Assembly (NCBI RefSeq): GCF_047511655.1
Contig: NC_133399.1
Coordinates: 7,133,333-7,197,332 of the forward strand
DNA length: 64,000 bases
Source of the DNA: Castor canadensis
Lineage: Eukaryota; Chordata; Mammalia; Rodentia; Castoridae
Direction of reading: 5' to 3'
Position numbers and translations under genes: made by a program. Position 1 is the first letter of the stretch, and each line of letters begins with the position of its first letter. The notes below the pieces were generated by a model. The model was not told where the DNA came from. It worked only from the letters and a program-made list of their open reading frames with translations, and searched no databases. This document shows, in pieces, positions 36,891 to 47,890 of this stretch.

Positions 36891-37689
36891 ATCCCACTTA
36901 ACACCTGCACAAGAACTCAAGTGAACATCAATATATTTGGAAACAGTCATGCTCGAGGAAGGACAGATGTCTGCTCTGACAGAAATGTATCCTGTTCTTG
37001 ATGAGAGAATGAGGCCAGTACTCTAGGTGAGCATTCATGCCAATATAAGAATTTGTCAAGAGGATGACACACAGTTGACAGGAGCAGCATGGGGACTTGT
37101 TTCTCATATTCTTATGTATGTCCTCTCCTACTTCCCCCTCAGGATGAAATTGTCACAAATATCTGCCCAATTTTGAAAGTATTTAATTAGGAACTCTCCA
37201 TTACCTGCTGACTTCACTGGTAAGTGGTCTGCATCTCACCGAGATTCTGAAAGTAGAAGCATCCTGTTCTCAGGACAGGTAGACACATCACTTGATACTA
37301 CAGAATCCTGGTCAGGAAGGATCATGACTGAGGGGAAGCTCAGATGTTGATTCCTGACTTGGCAGAGCTGTTGAGTGATTGAGGCAAATGCCAACTCCTA
37401 CAGCCTCTGCATCCCTGCTGCTCAATTTCCAAAGTTCCTCATTAGACCACTGTGATCCCAGGAGTGCATTTCCTTAAAGACTGTGTAGAAGGAAGAAGTA
37501 GTTTATGGCCAATTCCTTGACCGCTGAGGCTAAGCATTCAACATCTAATTGTGCTGATTGTTTCTGTTCAACTCCACTGTATACACATTGAACACATTGC
37601 ACATGGTATGTTGTAGCCCTCTGGGAGCCTCTTCTTAAAAGTCATCAAACATTTGCTGATCTGTAGTTTTCTCTTTTCATTTTTCTGAC
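36891..37689. other. Intergenic DNA, possible upstream region of OR B
   Basis: No repeat named. On the minus strand CAGAATCTCG|GTGAGATG near 37242 is donor-like and sits about 3.7 kb upstream of OR B, a spacing similar to the other OR units. Homology to the other blocks is not clear, so this is speculative. Confidence 0.25.
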
Positions 37690-37690
37690 T

Positions 37691-37887
37691 TTTTTGTGGT
37701 GCTAGGGACCAAACCTAAGACTCTGAATAGTTAGGCAAGCAGTCTACCTTTGACCTCAATAATTCAGCCCATGGTGTTTTCAAATAGGTTCTTGCTATGG
37801 GCCACATAGGCTGCCCTTGAACTCAAGATCCTCTGGATTCTTTGTTCCACATGCTGGCGTTACAAGCATGCTCCACCATGCCTGGCC
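37691..37887 (-). mobile_element. B1/ID composite SINE, minus strand
   Basis: The plus strand shows the antisense ID part (GTGGTGCTAGGGACCAAACC … AGGCAAGCAGTCTACC) followed by the antisense B1 part (CATAGGCTGCCCTTGAACTC … GCTGGCGTTACAAGCATG … ACCATGCCTGGC). Confidence 0.8.
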
Positions 37888-38013
37888 TATAATTTTTACT
37901 GTTTTTTTTTTGTGCACAGAAGATTCTAATCAACTTTCCTCCATGAATGCTGAGTGATGAGCCCCATAGGAGGGTATGTTAGGCCCTATTTAGCACTTAA
38001 TTAATGCATTTTT

Positions 38014-38206
38014 GCTGGGCACCAGTGGCTCACACCTGTAATCCTAACTACTCAGGAGCCATAGCTTAGGAAGATCGTGATTCAAAGCCAATCCTGGGCA
38101 AATAGTTCACAAGACTCTACCTCAAAAAACTGTACCACAAAAAAGGGCCTTCAAAGTGGATCAGGGTGTAGGCCCTGAGTTCAAAACCCAGCACTGCAGA
38201 AAAATA
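38014..38206 (+). mobile_element. Composite rodent SINE (Castorimorpha-like)
   Basis: Begins GCTGGGCACCAGTGGCTCAC, continues CTGTAATCCTAACTACTCAG and CAAATAGTTCACAAGACTC, then a second ID-like part (GGTGTAGGCCCTGAGTTC … CCCAGCACTGCAG) and an A-rich tail. I associate this arrangement with beaver/kangaroo-rat SINEs; that association is from memory. Confidence 0.8.
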
Positions 38207-38820
38207 TACATTTTGCAATTTTACAATAATACTGTCAATGCACAGTGAACTGTGAGTTTTAATTATTTTTCTTAATTTTCAATTAAATTGCTAAATCAAT
38301 TGCAAAATTGTAAAAATCCTTTAGTATGTAGACACATCTATACATTCAGAAAATTTGTTAATTTCCAACTTAACTTAACTGGTAGATGTAGTTCTCTGTA
38401 TTAGTATTTAATTTTAAACCTTTCATATTTAAGGATTTCAATATTTTTATGTGCCTATCAATATATTTTGTACCATGTTAATTCATTATTCAGGAATTAA
38501 TAATTTTTAAGGTATATTATTTAAAATTTATGGCAAGATGGCATTATAATGCTTTTTTGCTACCTTTAACTCATGCATTTGACAAAAGCCTGAATAATAG
38601 ATGCAATATACAAAGACACCCATGATCTTATGGAACAAGGTCAGTCTGTCCTGGATTACAGAGAACAGTAATAATTATCACCCCTTACGGTCATTGTTGT
38701 GCTTAACTTTCCAAATCACCTATGTCTTACAACAGAAACAAGTTTCTACTGGAGCTAATCAGTTCTGTGGCTGGTGAAAATAAAATCAAAATGTGTCCAT
38801 GTCACTTACAAGGATAAAAT
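38207..38820. other. Intergenic DNA, nothing recognised
   Basis: AT-rich, with no gene or repeat named. Confidence 0.4.
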
Positions 38821-38942
38821 TAGGTGGGTGTGGTGGTGCACAGCTCTTGTGCCAAGACTCAGGAAACCAAGGCAGAAGGATCATGAGATTGAAACCAGCC
38901 TGGGATACACAGTAATACTCTGGCTGCAAAAATAAAATAACA
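38821..38942 (+). mobile_element. B1-like SINE, plus strand
   Basis: GGTGGGTGTGGTGGTGCACA … GATTGAAACCAGCCTGGGAT … and an A-rich tail match a diverged 7SL-derived B1. Confidence 0.75.
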
Positions 38943-39042
38943 ATATCTGCAAAATGAACTCCACTGATGTGATTAAATAATCAAGATAGGGGCTCTATTC
39001 CATATTATATAGACCTTAGATAAAATCAAAATTGTCCTTAAC

Positions 39043-39299
39043 GGTGAATTCTATATTCTTATCATTTTATTACTTCATTGAAAATACCTGAAACAGAGAA
39101 AAATGGTATCAATGATTAATTGTGGAAAGAAGAGAGGTGTTGCTATTTACACTACCTCTGCTGCTCTTGTTGAAAATATTTTGTAGTTTTAGGAAGCAAA
39201 ATATGGGACTAGAATGCTGCAAGGTGAAGCTCCACATCTTTCCCCAGAATCCTCATAGCATCCTCACAGCAATAGGTCAAAAGCTGTTTGTACCATGAT
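39043..39299 (+). repeat. 256-bp direct repeat, copy 2
   Basis: Near-identical to 36245-36500, same orientation, 2.8 kb apart. The flanks differ (ATATCAAAAG after this copy, TTAATCAATC after the other). Confidence 0.9.
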
Positions 39300-39469
39300 A
39301 TCAAAAGACAACAACATGTCATAGTAAGGGTGTCATGGATAGATGACTTTGAACCCAGGAAACATCTAAGACAATTTTCAGTTTGACTTAGTTGTGTCCC
39401 ATTTCCTGAATTTAGACTGGAGAGTCACCAGTTCTTAATGGTCAAGTTTTCCTTGCAATATTCCACCTA

Positions 39470-39990
39470 TCAAAAGAACAAGAACATAGGGTGTATATAC
39501 AAAATGGAATATTATTCAGGCATAATAAACAATTGAATCTTGTCACTGTACCAGTATGAAGGATATTAAGTTAAGTGAGTGAAGCTGGGCACAGAAAGGC
39601 AAATTCTACATGTTGTTACTCCCACATTGAAACTGTATTAATTTTTTTCATAGATGACAGTAAAATAGAGTTACCTAGGCTGGAAAGTGTAGATGGAGTG
39701 GGACATAGACAGAGGTTTGTAATTAAGTACAAGTGTAGTTGGGGTTATCTATGCCACAAAAGAGTGAATATCATTAATAATAATTTAGTGTGTTTTGCAA
39801 AACAGCAAGACAAAGAGCACTTTGAATGTTGTCAATGCAAATAAATAAAAATATTTGAGATGATAGATATAAAAATCATCTCGAATATATCATTACACAT
39901 GTTAAATATGTATTGAAAGAATAAACTACACCCCATAAATATTTTCAATTAAGTGTCCCTTAAAATAAAAAAGAAAAACTAACCAATTGG
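39470..39990 (+). mobile_element. Old L1 3' end, plus strand
   Basis: The ORF2 tail (TATACAAAATGGAATATTATTCAGG) is followed by L1 3' UTR-like sequence and an A-rich end. It resembles 55000-55390 along its 3' UTR. Confidence 0.65.
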
Positions 39991-40084
39991 AGTGATCCAG
40001 CACATATATAATAACACACATTACAACAAACATATGGTGAGTTTGCTGTGCCCCTCCCCCAAATTACCACAAAAATAATGCTAT

Positions 40085-41080
40085 AAGAGAACACCATTTG
40101 TTGTCCTTCTGTTCTCTAGATTGGAATTCTAGGCATAGCATGTCTGGTTCAATTGCTTAGAGTCTCACATGACCAATGCAAACCATTGGTCAGAAGAGTT
40201 TTCAATTGGTGCTTAGGAGGCTCCTCTAAACTCCCTCAGGTGATGGACAGAATTAATTTGCTTGTGTTGGTGGAGCTGAGGTCTTGCTATCTTGCTGGTT
40301 GTGGAACAAGGCTCACTTCAGCACTGTGAACTGTCATCTGCTTCTATCCACATGGGCATCTCACAACATGGCAGCTTAGTGCTTAAAGTCCAGCAGAAAA
40401 ATCATGATCTTCAGGATCCCCTCCCTGATATTTATGAGAATTTACCCTTAGCTACCCATTAAACTTCCCTTATTGTTACCCTCAACACTTTTACTATTTT
40501 CATAAGCATCATAAAGCCCTACTCCCTTTCCTGTCTCTGTGTATTCTAACTCATCCATCAGCCTGAGTTATTTCACCAGCATTTCCCAGTGATATCTGAA
40601 ACCACCTGTCTCATCAAAATGATTGGTGTATTCACCATTTAACAAACACTCATTTTGTGCTGGCTGTGTTGCCTAAATGTGGTCCCTCCATGCAGGTGAT
40701 GCAGGAGAACTTCCGAGACATGGAAGACAAGAACATTTACATAAGGTCATCAGAGAGCCAATTCAGTCCAACCCACTCCTGAGAGATGCCTGTGGCTGTT
40801 TGCTTGCTGTTTGATTAATTCATTGATGTGTCTTCTTCCCATGCTAGAGAGGGAAGTGAACTTTTAATTTGGCAATGCAGGGTCATTGTTGACAATTGAA
40901 GCATGGCAATGGAATCCCAGTTAGAAGAGGGACTGAGAGGCTTAAAGTGAATTCAGTGTGAATAGAACATGTGTCCTGGGACTTTGCCAGTAAATAAATA
41001 GGAAAGGAGAAATTGGGCATTAATGTGGAGGGACATGCTCTGAAGTTATTTTTTCTGATATGAAACACAAAATATACTTT
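40085..41080 (+). repeat. OR upstream block, plus copy (unit 1), receptor lost
   Basis: Aligns by eye with unit 2 (46.1-47.9 kb) and unit 3 (55.7-57.8 kb). Landmarks include GGCTCCTCTAAACTCCCTCAG, CAACATGGCAGCTTAGTGCTTAAAGTC, CACCAGCATTTCCCAGTGA, ATGGAAGACAAGAACATTTAC, CAATGCAGGGTCATTGTTGAC and GGAATCCCAGTTAGAAGAGG. The MLT1-like piece and the promoter/first-exon part present in units 2 and 3 are missing here (deletion near 40670). No OR follows; old and young L1 occupy the expected place. Confidence 0.75.
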
Positions 41081-41939
41081 AATTATTATTATTATTACCA
41101 ATATTATTATTATTTTATGTCTATTTAATACAATTTTCACCATTTCAATGTAATTTTCTAGTCTATTTTTTCTCTATTTATTTTTATAGTGATATTTTGG
41201 GCATGAAGATTTAAAATTTCACTGAAGAAAATATTTCCATCTTCTTACGTCTAACTTTCTGGCCTTATTGAGGATTTTACTCTTGATTGAACTTCATATG
41301 TGCTTTTCTTGATGATCCTCTTAAATATATTGTTACTTGCGTAGTCACATGTTTAATTCTTCTGGGTTTTTGTAAGACACATGAGTTAAGGGACCATTTC
41401 CTTTCATGTTGATACTCAATTGTACCAGCTTTTAAAAAATGTATTTAAGTGTTTCCAGCTCAAATTTGAATATAATTTAACAGGAGATTATCATGTAACA
41501 TTAAAAAAAGCCTATTCCATAAGACAAGTATTACATGTTTTCATCTAATTTGTAGGAGCTAGGGTGGAAAACAAGAACCAAGTTCATGAAAGTAAAAAGG
41601 GAGTTATTAGGGAGGGTAAAGGGGGATGAGAATAGAGGAAGAAGGAAAGGGAGAAGAAAGAGTGATAGAGGGGTGAATTCGGTCAAAGTTCATCATATAC
41701 ATTTGCTTAAATGTCTTTGTGGAAAACTGCTTTGTGCAATTTAATGTACCCCAATTAAAATCAGTAACATCCCAAATAATAAACTGTATCAGATGTTAAA
41801 TGTCCCTGTATACTAATGATAATGCATGGCAACCAAATATATGTAATGGGTTACAGCATTGAAGTGTCATTCCTCATTATATACTGTATGTCCTTATGAA
41901 GTCACACTGAATATCATTTTCACACCCACAACCTGGCAC
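41081..41939. other. Degraded sequence with an L1 3' UTR fragment
   Basis: 41500-41790 looks like plus-strand L1 3' end (purine-rich GGAGGGTAAAGGGGGATGAG, then an end rich in A). The remainder is AT-rich and unassigned, with no gene. Confidence 0.4.
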
Positions 41940-43784
41940 TTTTTCAGTTTTGAACAGTAATGATTTGTTTTTCATTTTTAAATGTATTTTAAAATATATA
42001 AAATCATGCACTTTCAATGTATGCCCCCAGAAGTGTGTGTATACATCATATTTTCTTTATCCGTTGATCAGTTGATGGAGATCTAGGTGATTACATAGAT
42101 TGGCTACAGCTATAAGCATGGGTGTTCAGGTGTCTTCACTGTATAGCTATTTACATTACTTCAGTTATATTCCCACGAGTGGTGTAGCAGGATCATTTCG
42201 TAGCTTTTTCTCAGTTATGAGGAACTCTCATAGTAGTTTCCACAATGGCTGTAGTAATTTTCACTGCTACCGTAAGTATACAGATTTCCATTACCCTTGC
42301 ATCCTCACTAACATTTTATAATGTTAGTTTGATGAGGGTAGGCTTTCCGATTAGGGTGAGATAGAATCTCAGTGTTCTTTCAATTTGCATTTCCTTTATA
42401 GGAAAGGATGTTAAACATTGATTCATGAATTCTCTTTCCATTTGTAATCCTTCTGAGAACTGTCAGTAAAATTCATGTGCTCATTTAGTAATTGTATTAT
42501 TGGCTCTTCTAGTGTTTAATTTTTGGAACTCTTTTTTATGGTCAGTGCTGAAATTTGAAATCAGGCCCTTTCACTTAGTGTATGCACTCTACTGCTTAAG
42601 ACATGGCTACAAACTTCATGCTTTACTTATTTTTGTTTTTATGCCTGGGGTATTCTGGAATGATCTATCCAGTTTGCTTCCCATGTAACAGGAATGACAG
42701 GCATGTACCAATATAACCAGGTTTGCAGTGGTTGAGTTGGGTTGTCACTAACTGTTTGCCCTGGCTGTCCTCAAAGCATAATCCTGATCTCTGCTCCTGA
42801 GTAGCTAGGATTCCAGGCATAAATCATCACATCTGTCTTGGAGTTCTTCTGAATATTAGTACTTTATCTGATGAAAAGCTAGAAAGCATGCTCTCCATTT
42901 CTATAGATAGTCTCTGAATGCTATTAATTATATCCTTTCCTATGTAGAAACTTTAATTTGATATCTTCCAGTTTGTCTATTACTTCTCTTATTTCCTGTG
43001 TTATTAGAGTCCTATCAAGAAAAGTACTGCATATGCCTATATTTTCATGAATTTTCCCCTAGTAGTTCAAATTTTCAGGTCTTAGGTTAAGATCTTTGGA
43101 ATTAAGTTTCATACAGGGTTAAAGATAGGAATTTATTTTATATCTTTTACATTTGGCATTTGTTGAAGAGGCAGATATTTCACCAATATTAGTTGATGGT
43201 GCCTTCGTCAAAACTCATATGTTAGTAGCTGTGAGGGGTTATTTGTGAACATTCTGTTACATTCCATTGGTCTACATGTCGATTTTATTCCAATACCTTA
43301 CTGCTTTTCTTTACTCTGGTTCTGTTTTATAATTTGAAGCAAGGTATTGTGTTACCTCTAGCACTGGTCTTTCTGCTCAGGATTGATTTGGATATTTGTG
43401 GATTTTTTTTTTGTGCTTCTATGTGAATTTCAGGATATAGTTTCCCATTTCTGTGAAGAATGACATTGAGACTTTGATGGGGGTTGCTTTGAGGCTGTAG
43501 ATTGCTTTTGATAGTATAGCCATTTTACACTATTAATTCTTTGATCCATGAACATGGAAAGTTTTTCCACATTCTAGTTTCATCTTCAATTTTTTTATAA
43601 TTTAAATTTGTATGGTTTTCATTGTAGTGGTCCTTGACATCTTCAGTTAAATTGATTCCAAAGTATTTATTTGTTGAGGCTACTGGTAATAGGATAATTT
43701 TTCCTGATTTTTTGTCAGTTGCTTCATTATTGATATATGAATTCTAGATGTGGTCTTTAGCATATTTTAAGTATATAATCAAAT
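41940..43784 (-). mobile_element. Old L1, antisense, interrupted by SINE and young L1
   Basis: Antisense ORF2 landmarks run from the C-terminal end (42050-42330) through RT (43250-43780). It is interrupted at 42542-42842 by a SINE and at 43785 by a young L1, and resumes briefly after 44720. No usable frame remains. Confidence 0.7.
42542..42842 (-). mobile_element. B1/ID-type composite SINE, minus strand
   Basis: Antisense of the composite SINE seen at 38 kb: CCTGATCTCTGCTCCTGAGT, then AGCTAGGATTCCAGGCATAA. Preceded by a degraded ID-like part. Lies inside the older L1. Confidence 0.65.
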
Positions 43785-44719
43785 GTTGTGTTGGCGAGGA
43801 TGTGGGGAAAAAGGAACCCTCTTACACTGTTGGTGGGAATGTAAACTAGTACAACCACTCTGGAAAAAAATTTGGAGGCTACTTAAAAAGCTAGACATTG
43901 ATCTACCATTTGATCCAGCAATACCACTCTTGGGGATATACCCAAAAGACTGTGACACAGGTTACTCCAGAGGCACCTGCACACCCATGTTTATTGCAGC
44001 ACTATTCACAATAGCCAAGTTATGGAAACAGCCAAGATGCCCCACCAGTGACGAATGGATTAAGAAAATGTGGTATCTACACACAATGGAATTTTATGCA
44101 GCCATAAAGAAGAACGAAATGTTATCATTCGCTGGTAAATGGATGGAATTGGAGAACATCATTCTGAGTGAGGTTAGCCTGGCCCAAAAGACCAAAAATC
44201 ATATGTTCTCCCTCATATGTGGACATTAGATCAAGGGCAAACACAACAATGGGATTGGACTTTGAGCACATGATAAAAGCGAGAGCACACAAGGGAAGGG
44301 TGAGGATAGGTAAGACACCTAAAAAATTAGCTAGCATTTGTTGCCCTTAACGCAGAGAAACTAAAGCAGATACCTTAAAAGCAACTGAGGCCAATAGGAA
44401 AAGGGGACAAGGAACTAGACAAAAGCTTAGATCAAAATGAATTAACCTAGAAGGTAACACCCATGCACAGGAAATTAATGTGAGTCAACTCCCTGTATAG
44501 CTATGCTTATCTCAACCAGCAAAAACCCTTGTTCCTTCCTATTATTGCTTATACTCTCTCTACAACAAAATTAGAAATAAGGGCAAAATAGTTTCTGCTG
44601 GTTATTGAGGGGGTGGGGGAAAGGGAGGGGGCAGAGAGGAAGGTAAGGGAGGTGGTGGGCATAGGGGGGAGAAATGACCCAAGCCTTGTATGCACATAGG
44701 AATAATAAAATTTTAAAAA
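43785..44719 (+). mobile_element. Young 5'-truncated L1, plus strand
   Basis: 935 bp of the same subfamily as the two long L1s: ORF2 C-terminus open for 148 codons (43783-44229; Cys/His motif [18 protein letters not shown]), the G-rich 3' UTR tract at about 44605-44675, and AATAAA with an A-rich tail. It interrupts an older antisense L1. I could not find a convincing target-site duplication. Confidence 0.9.
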
Positions 44720-45169
44720 AGAGTATTGCTCCAGTTTTCCTCTGTTTAATACATTAGTTTATAATTTTGTCACATATATTTTATTATGCTGAGTTTTGTT
44801 TCTTCCATACCAGCTAAAACATACTACAAATAAATGTAATGAAGAATGTGAATGATATATACAGTAGAGTCTACAAAACAATGAAAGAAATTGAAGACAC
44901 TCATAATGGAAAAAAAACTCCCATGGTCATGTTTTGCTTTATTGAGAAATAACTCAAATCACATGCTACTGACAATAAATCAGATATTAAACAGTGGACA
45001 GAATAAAGAGACCAGGAATGAATCCATACAATTAGAGCCTATTAATTCTCCACATTTGAAAAATGATAATATCTTTAATATATGCTCCTTCAAAAACTGA
45101 ACATATACGTGCAGGTGAGAAAAACTGGATATTGATAATTTGCTATAACAAAAATAAACTTAAATAGAT
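44720..45169. other. Rest of old antisense L1, then unassigned
   Basis: About 44720-44805 continues the older antisense L1 interrupted at 43785. The rest has no recognisable feature. Confidence 0.4.
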
Positions 45170-46055
45170 CTAAGTCTTAAATCTTCATCATTACCACTTT
45201 TAGGGATAGACCCAAAGAAACTATGATTAAGACACCTGCAAACCCATGTTTACTGCAACACTATTAACAGTAGCTAAGCTTTGGAAATAAGTCGAGATGG
45301 CCCAAAACTGTCGAATGGATTTTAAAATGTGGTGTTTATATGCAATGGAATTTTATTCAGATGTAAAGAGGAATGAAATTGCATCATTTGCAGGTAAATG
45401 GATGGCACTGGAGAATTTCTTAGGTGAAGTTAACCAGCTTCAGAAAGCCAAAGTGTGCATGTTTCCCTCATATGTGAAACACAGACCCAACACAAATACA
45501 GCAATATTTTGAAAAACTGGCTGTGCTAAGAGGAGGTCACTAACAGGAGAGGGAGATTAAAACAAGGAAACTAAGAAAGTGAATATTGTTGCTGTACGTT
45601 ATATACAAGAATGAATATAGAATTTTAAATATGTGGAAATTACCATAAAATGGGACTAAGGTAGAAAGGCAAAAATTAGAGGAGATGAATCAATTCAGGT
45701 TATAATACATAGATATGGAAATGTCACAATGATCTCATTGTTTAGCTATCTTAAACAAAAACCCTGTCATTTATTTTTATAAAAATGGAGAAAAGGAAGA
45801 CAAAAACAGGTCCTGTTTAGGAGGTTATTACCAGTCAGCAGTGGAGTAGGTGGAGGAACATGGTGTAAATACTGTGTACTCATGCACAAAAATGGAAAAA
45901 TAAGGTCTATAGAAACTATCCTAACAAGGACAGTGAAGGGGTAAAGGAGAATGATGGAGGGGCTGATGTTGACTATGATATATTGTAAGAACCTTTGTAA
46001 ATGTCACAATATATCCCCTGAACAGCAATAATAAACAAAATAAAATGAAAATGCC
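45170..46055 (+). mobile_element. Old L1 3' end, plus strand
   Basis: ORF2 C-terminal landmarks (CCCATGTTTACTGCAACACTA; AAATGGATGGCACTGGAGAA) followed by 3' UTR-like sequence with several purine-rich pieces to about 46050. Confidence 0.75.
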
Positions 46056-46556
46056 AACAGAGAGAAAGAAAATCCTCCAAGCTCTTTAAGGTAATAGAGG
46101 CAACGTAGTGAGTTGTGTAGGTAGGAATGAGTTCTTCATACCTTTCTCGTTGTTTGACAAATCTCACTTTCAGCACTAGGAACTGTCCACAATTTCTAGC
46201 CATGAGCCTCTTTCAACATGGCAGATTAGGGCTTAAAGTCTAGCAGAACAACCAAGATTGCTACGCCTCCCATAGACATTGTGGGATCATTCTGTTTCTC
46301 TGGCCCAGAAAACATTCATACTCACTTTCTTCAACACATTTGTACACATTTGAAAATCTTCTAAGCCTATTCTCAATCCTATCACTCCATACACTCACTC
46401 ATCCACCAACCTGAGCTATCTCAGAATTTCCCACTGACATCTAAATCCATCTGCCCTATCAAATCTTTCATGTATTTTTTGGTTCAACAAATAGCTAACG
46501 AGCACTTCTCGCTTCCAGGCATAGAGATAGAGACCCTGCCGTCATCCCATTTCCAT

Positions 46557-46730
46557 TCTGTTATGGACTGAATCTTTTGGTCTCCTCTGAAATTCATATG
46601 TTGGCATCCCAACTCCCAATGGGCCCAATTAGATAGAAGACTTAATCACTCTGAGATTCTTTTGCAGGAATGTAGAATAAATTTCATAGTAGTGTGGACA
46701 AGAGAAGAATTTTATAAAGACAAACTATAG
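46557..46730 (+). mobile_element. MLT1-like LTR 5' fragment inside unit 2
   Basis: Begins TGTTATGGACTGAAT and continues AAATTCATATGTTGGCATCCC, matching the start of an MLT1 LTR. A diverged counterpart is in unit 3 near 56293. Its presence in two units means it was there before they were duplicated. Confidence 0.6.
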
Positions 46731-47343
46731 AAGTCTTATTAGTGGCTAATCTCAGGGAAGAGTTCATGAAATGGTCAAAACATATCTTTGAATTTTTAAT
46801 CTCAGTTTTTTATATGGATGACAAAAGTAGCTCTAACTTGGACTATAAACATATTTTTGTACATTGTGAAAAGGTTGATGCCAAGGATGGTAGTATTCAA
46901 GTTTTAATATTAAGGGATTGCAGATCACCCCCTCCTGGAAAAGATTAGTAAATTTTTTGGAGATATCAGAGGCTGCAATCTCAACACTAGTCAAGACTTT
47001 GGGAAGTCAAGGACCTTGTCAAGACAGGCTCATTGGTCTTAGACTGTGGAGAAAAATTGAATTTTGTGTTGGGGTAAGGTGTCAGGAGTTTAGAACACCA
47101 GGAAGAGGTCATGGAGTGGGAATAAAGAATGATTTATGTGACAGTTTCTAAGATATCTTGAGAATGGTGAAACAACAAGAAAAAATTGCTTCTTGTGTAG
47201 CATAATGTCCCACAGGAAAACGATGAGCTCAGGATTAAGGTAACAAGAGGGAAATCTGTCTAACACATACACATTCAGAGATGTCAATCCTTCCAATACC
47301 GTTGTCTCATGTTTGTGCCACCTTGATATGGATGAGGCATGGT

Positions 47344-47485
47344 TATAAATATTGGAGTCCTTCATCTGGCTTAGGAACTGATGCTCCACCCTTCCTGCAC
47401 TTCTGTCTGCCTACATCAATTCAGTCTCTACTGTTAAGCTTCCAAGAAGGAATTTGGACTTCCACAAGAGAGCTTCAGTTCAGGT
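47344..47485 (+). promoter_or_regulatory. Candidate OR C promoter and first exon with donor
   Basis: TATAAATA at 47344-47351 is followed 130 bp later by CAG|GTAAGT, with the exon end at 47483, a perfect donor consensus. The aligned place in unit 3 and in the inverted copies lacks this TATA (reading TTGT instead), so the box arose here or was lost elsewhere. Transcription start and exon limits are not provable from sequence alone. Confidence 0.45.
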
Positions 47486-47890
47486 AAGTGTGAAAGACAA
47501 GATGAGCTTGTGAGAGATGAAAGACAAGAACATTCACCTAAGATCACCCAAGATTCAATGCAGCTCAGCCCAGAGCTGAGAGAATGCTGTGGCTGCTTGC
47601 TTCTTTGATTACATCCTGGATGTGTTTATTTACCATGCTAGAATGACGGGAATATTGAATTCAGCAATGCAGGGTCATTGTTGACAGTGAATCGATGCAA
47701 ACGGAAGCACAGCTATAAGACAGATTGAGAGATTTAAAGTGGTTTTGGTGTGAGTAGAATGTGTGACAAAATAGACTTTTTAATTTAATCAGGTGGAAAA
47801 TAGAAACACTGCTTTACCTGTGGAAAGACACACAGTGTTGTGAGAGCATTTCTTGTTTCTAAAATGGAGCACTACCTTGCTCTTGCTTGT

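Larger units (their letters stand above)
46060..47890 (+). repeat. OR upstream block, plus copy (unit 2, for OR C)
   Basis: Homologous by eye to unit 1 and unit 3, and in inverted orientation to the blocks at 4.5-5.1 and 28.0-28.4 kb. It contains the MLT1-like fragment (46557 onward), the shared GCAGATCACCCCCTCC segment (about 46919), a TATAAATA at 47344-47351, and the candidate first exon ending at 47483. OR C begins about 3.3 kb downstream. Confidence 0.8.

Noticed and set aside
37200-37260. Splice donor and first exon for OR B.
   Set aside because: A donor-like motif is at a fitting distance, but I could not align the region with the other OR blocks, so it was kept only as a low-confidence note.
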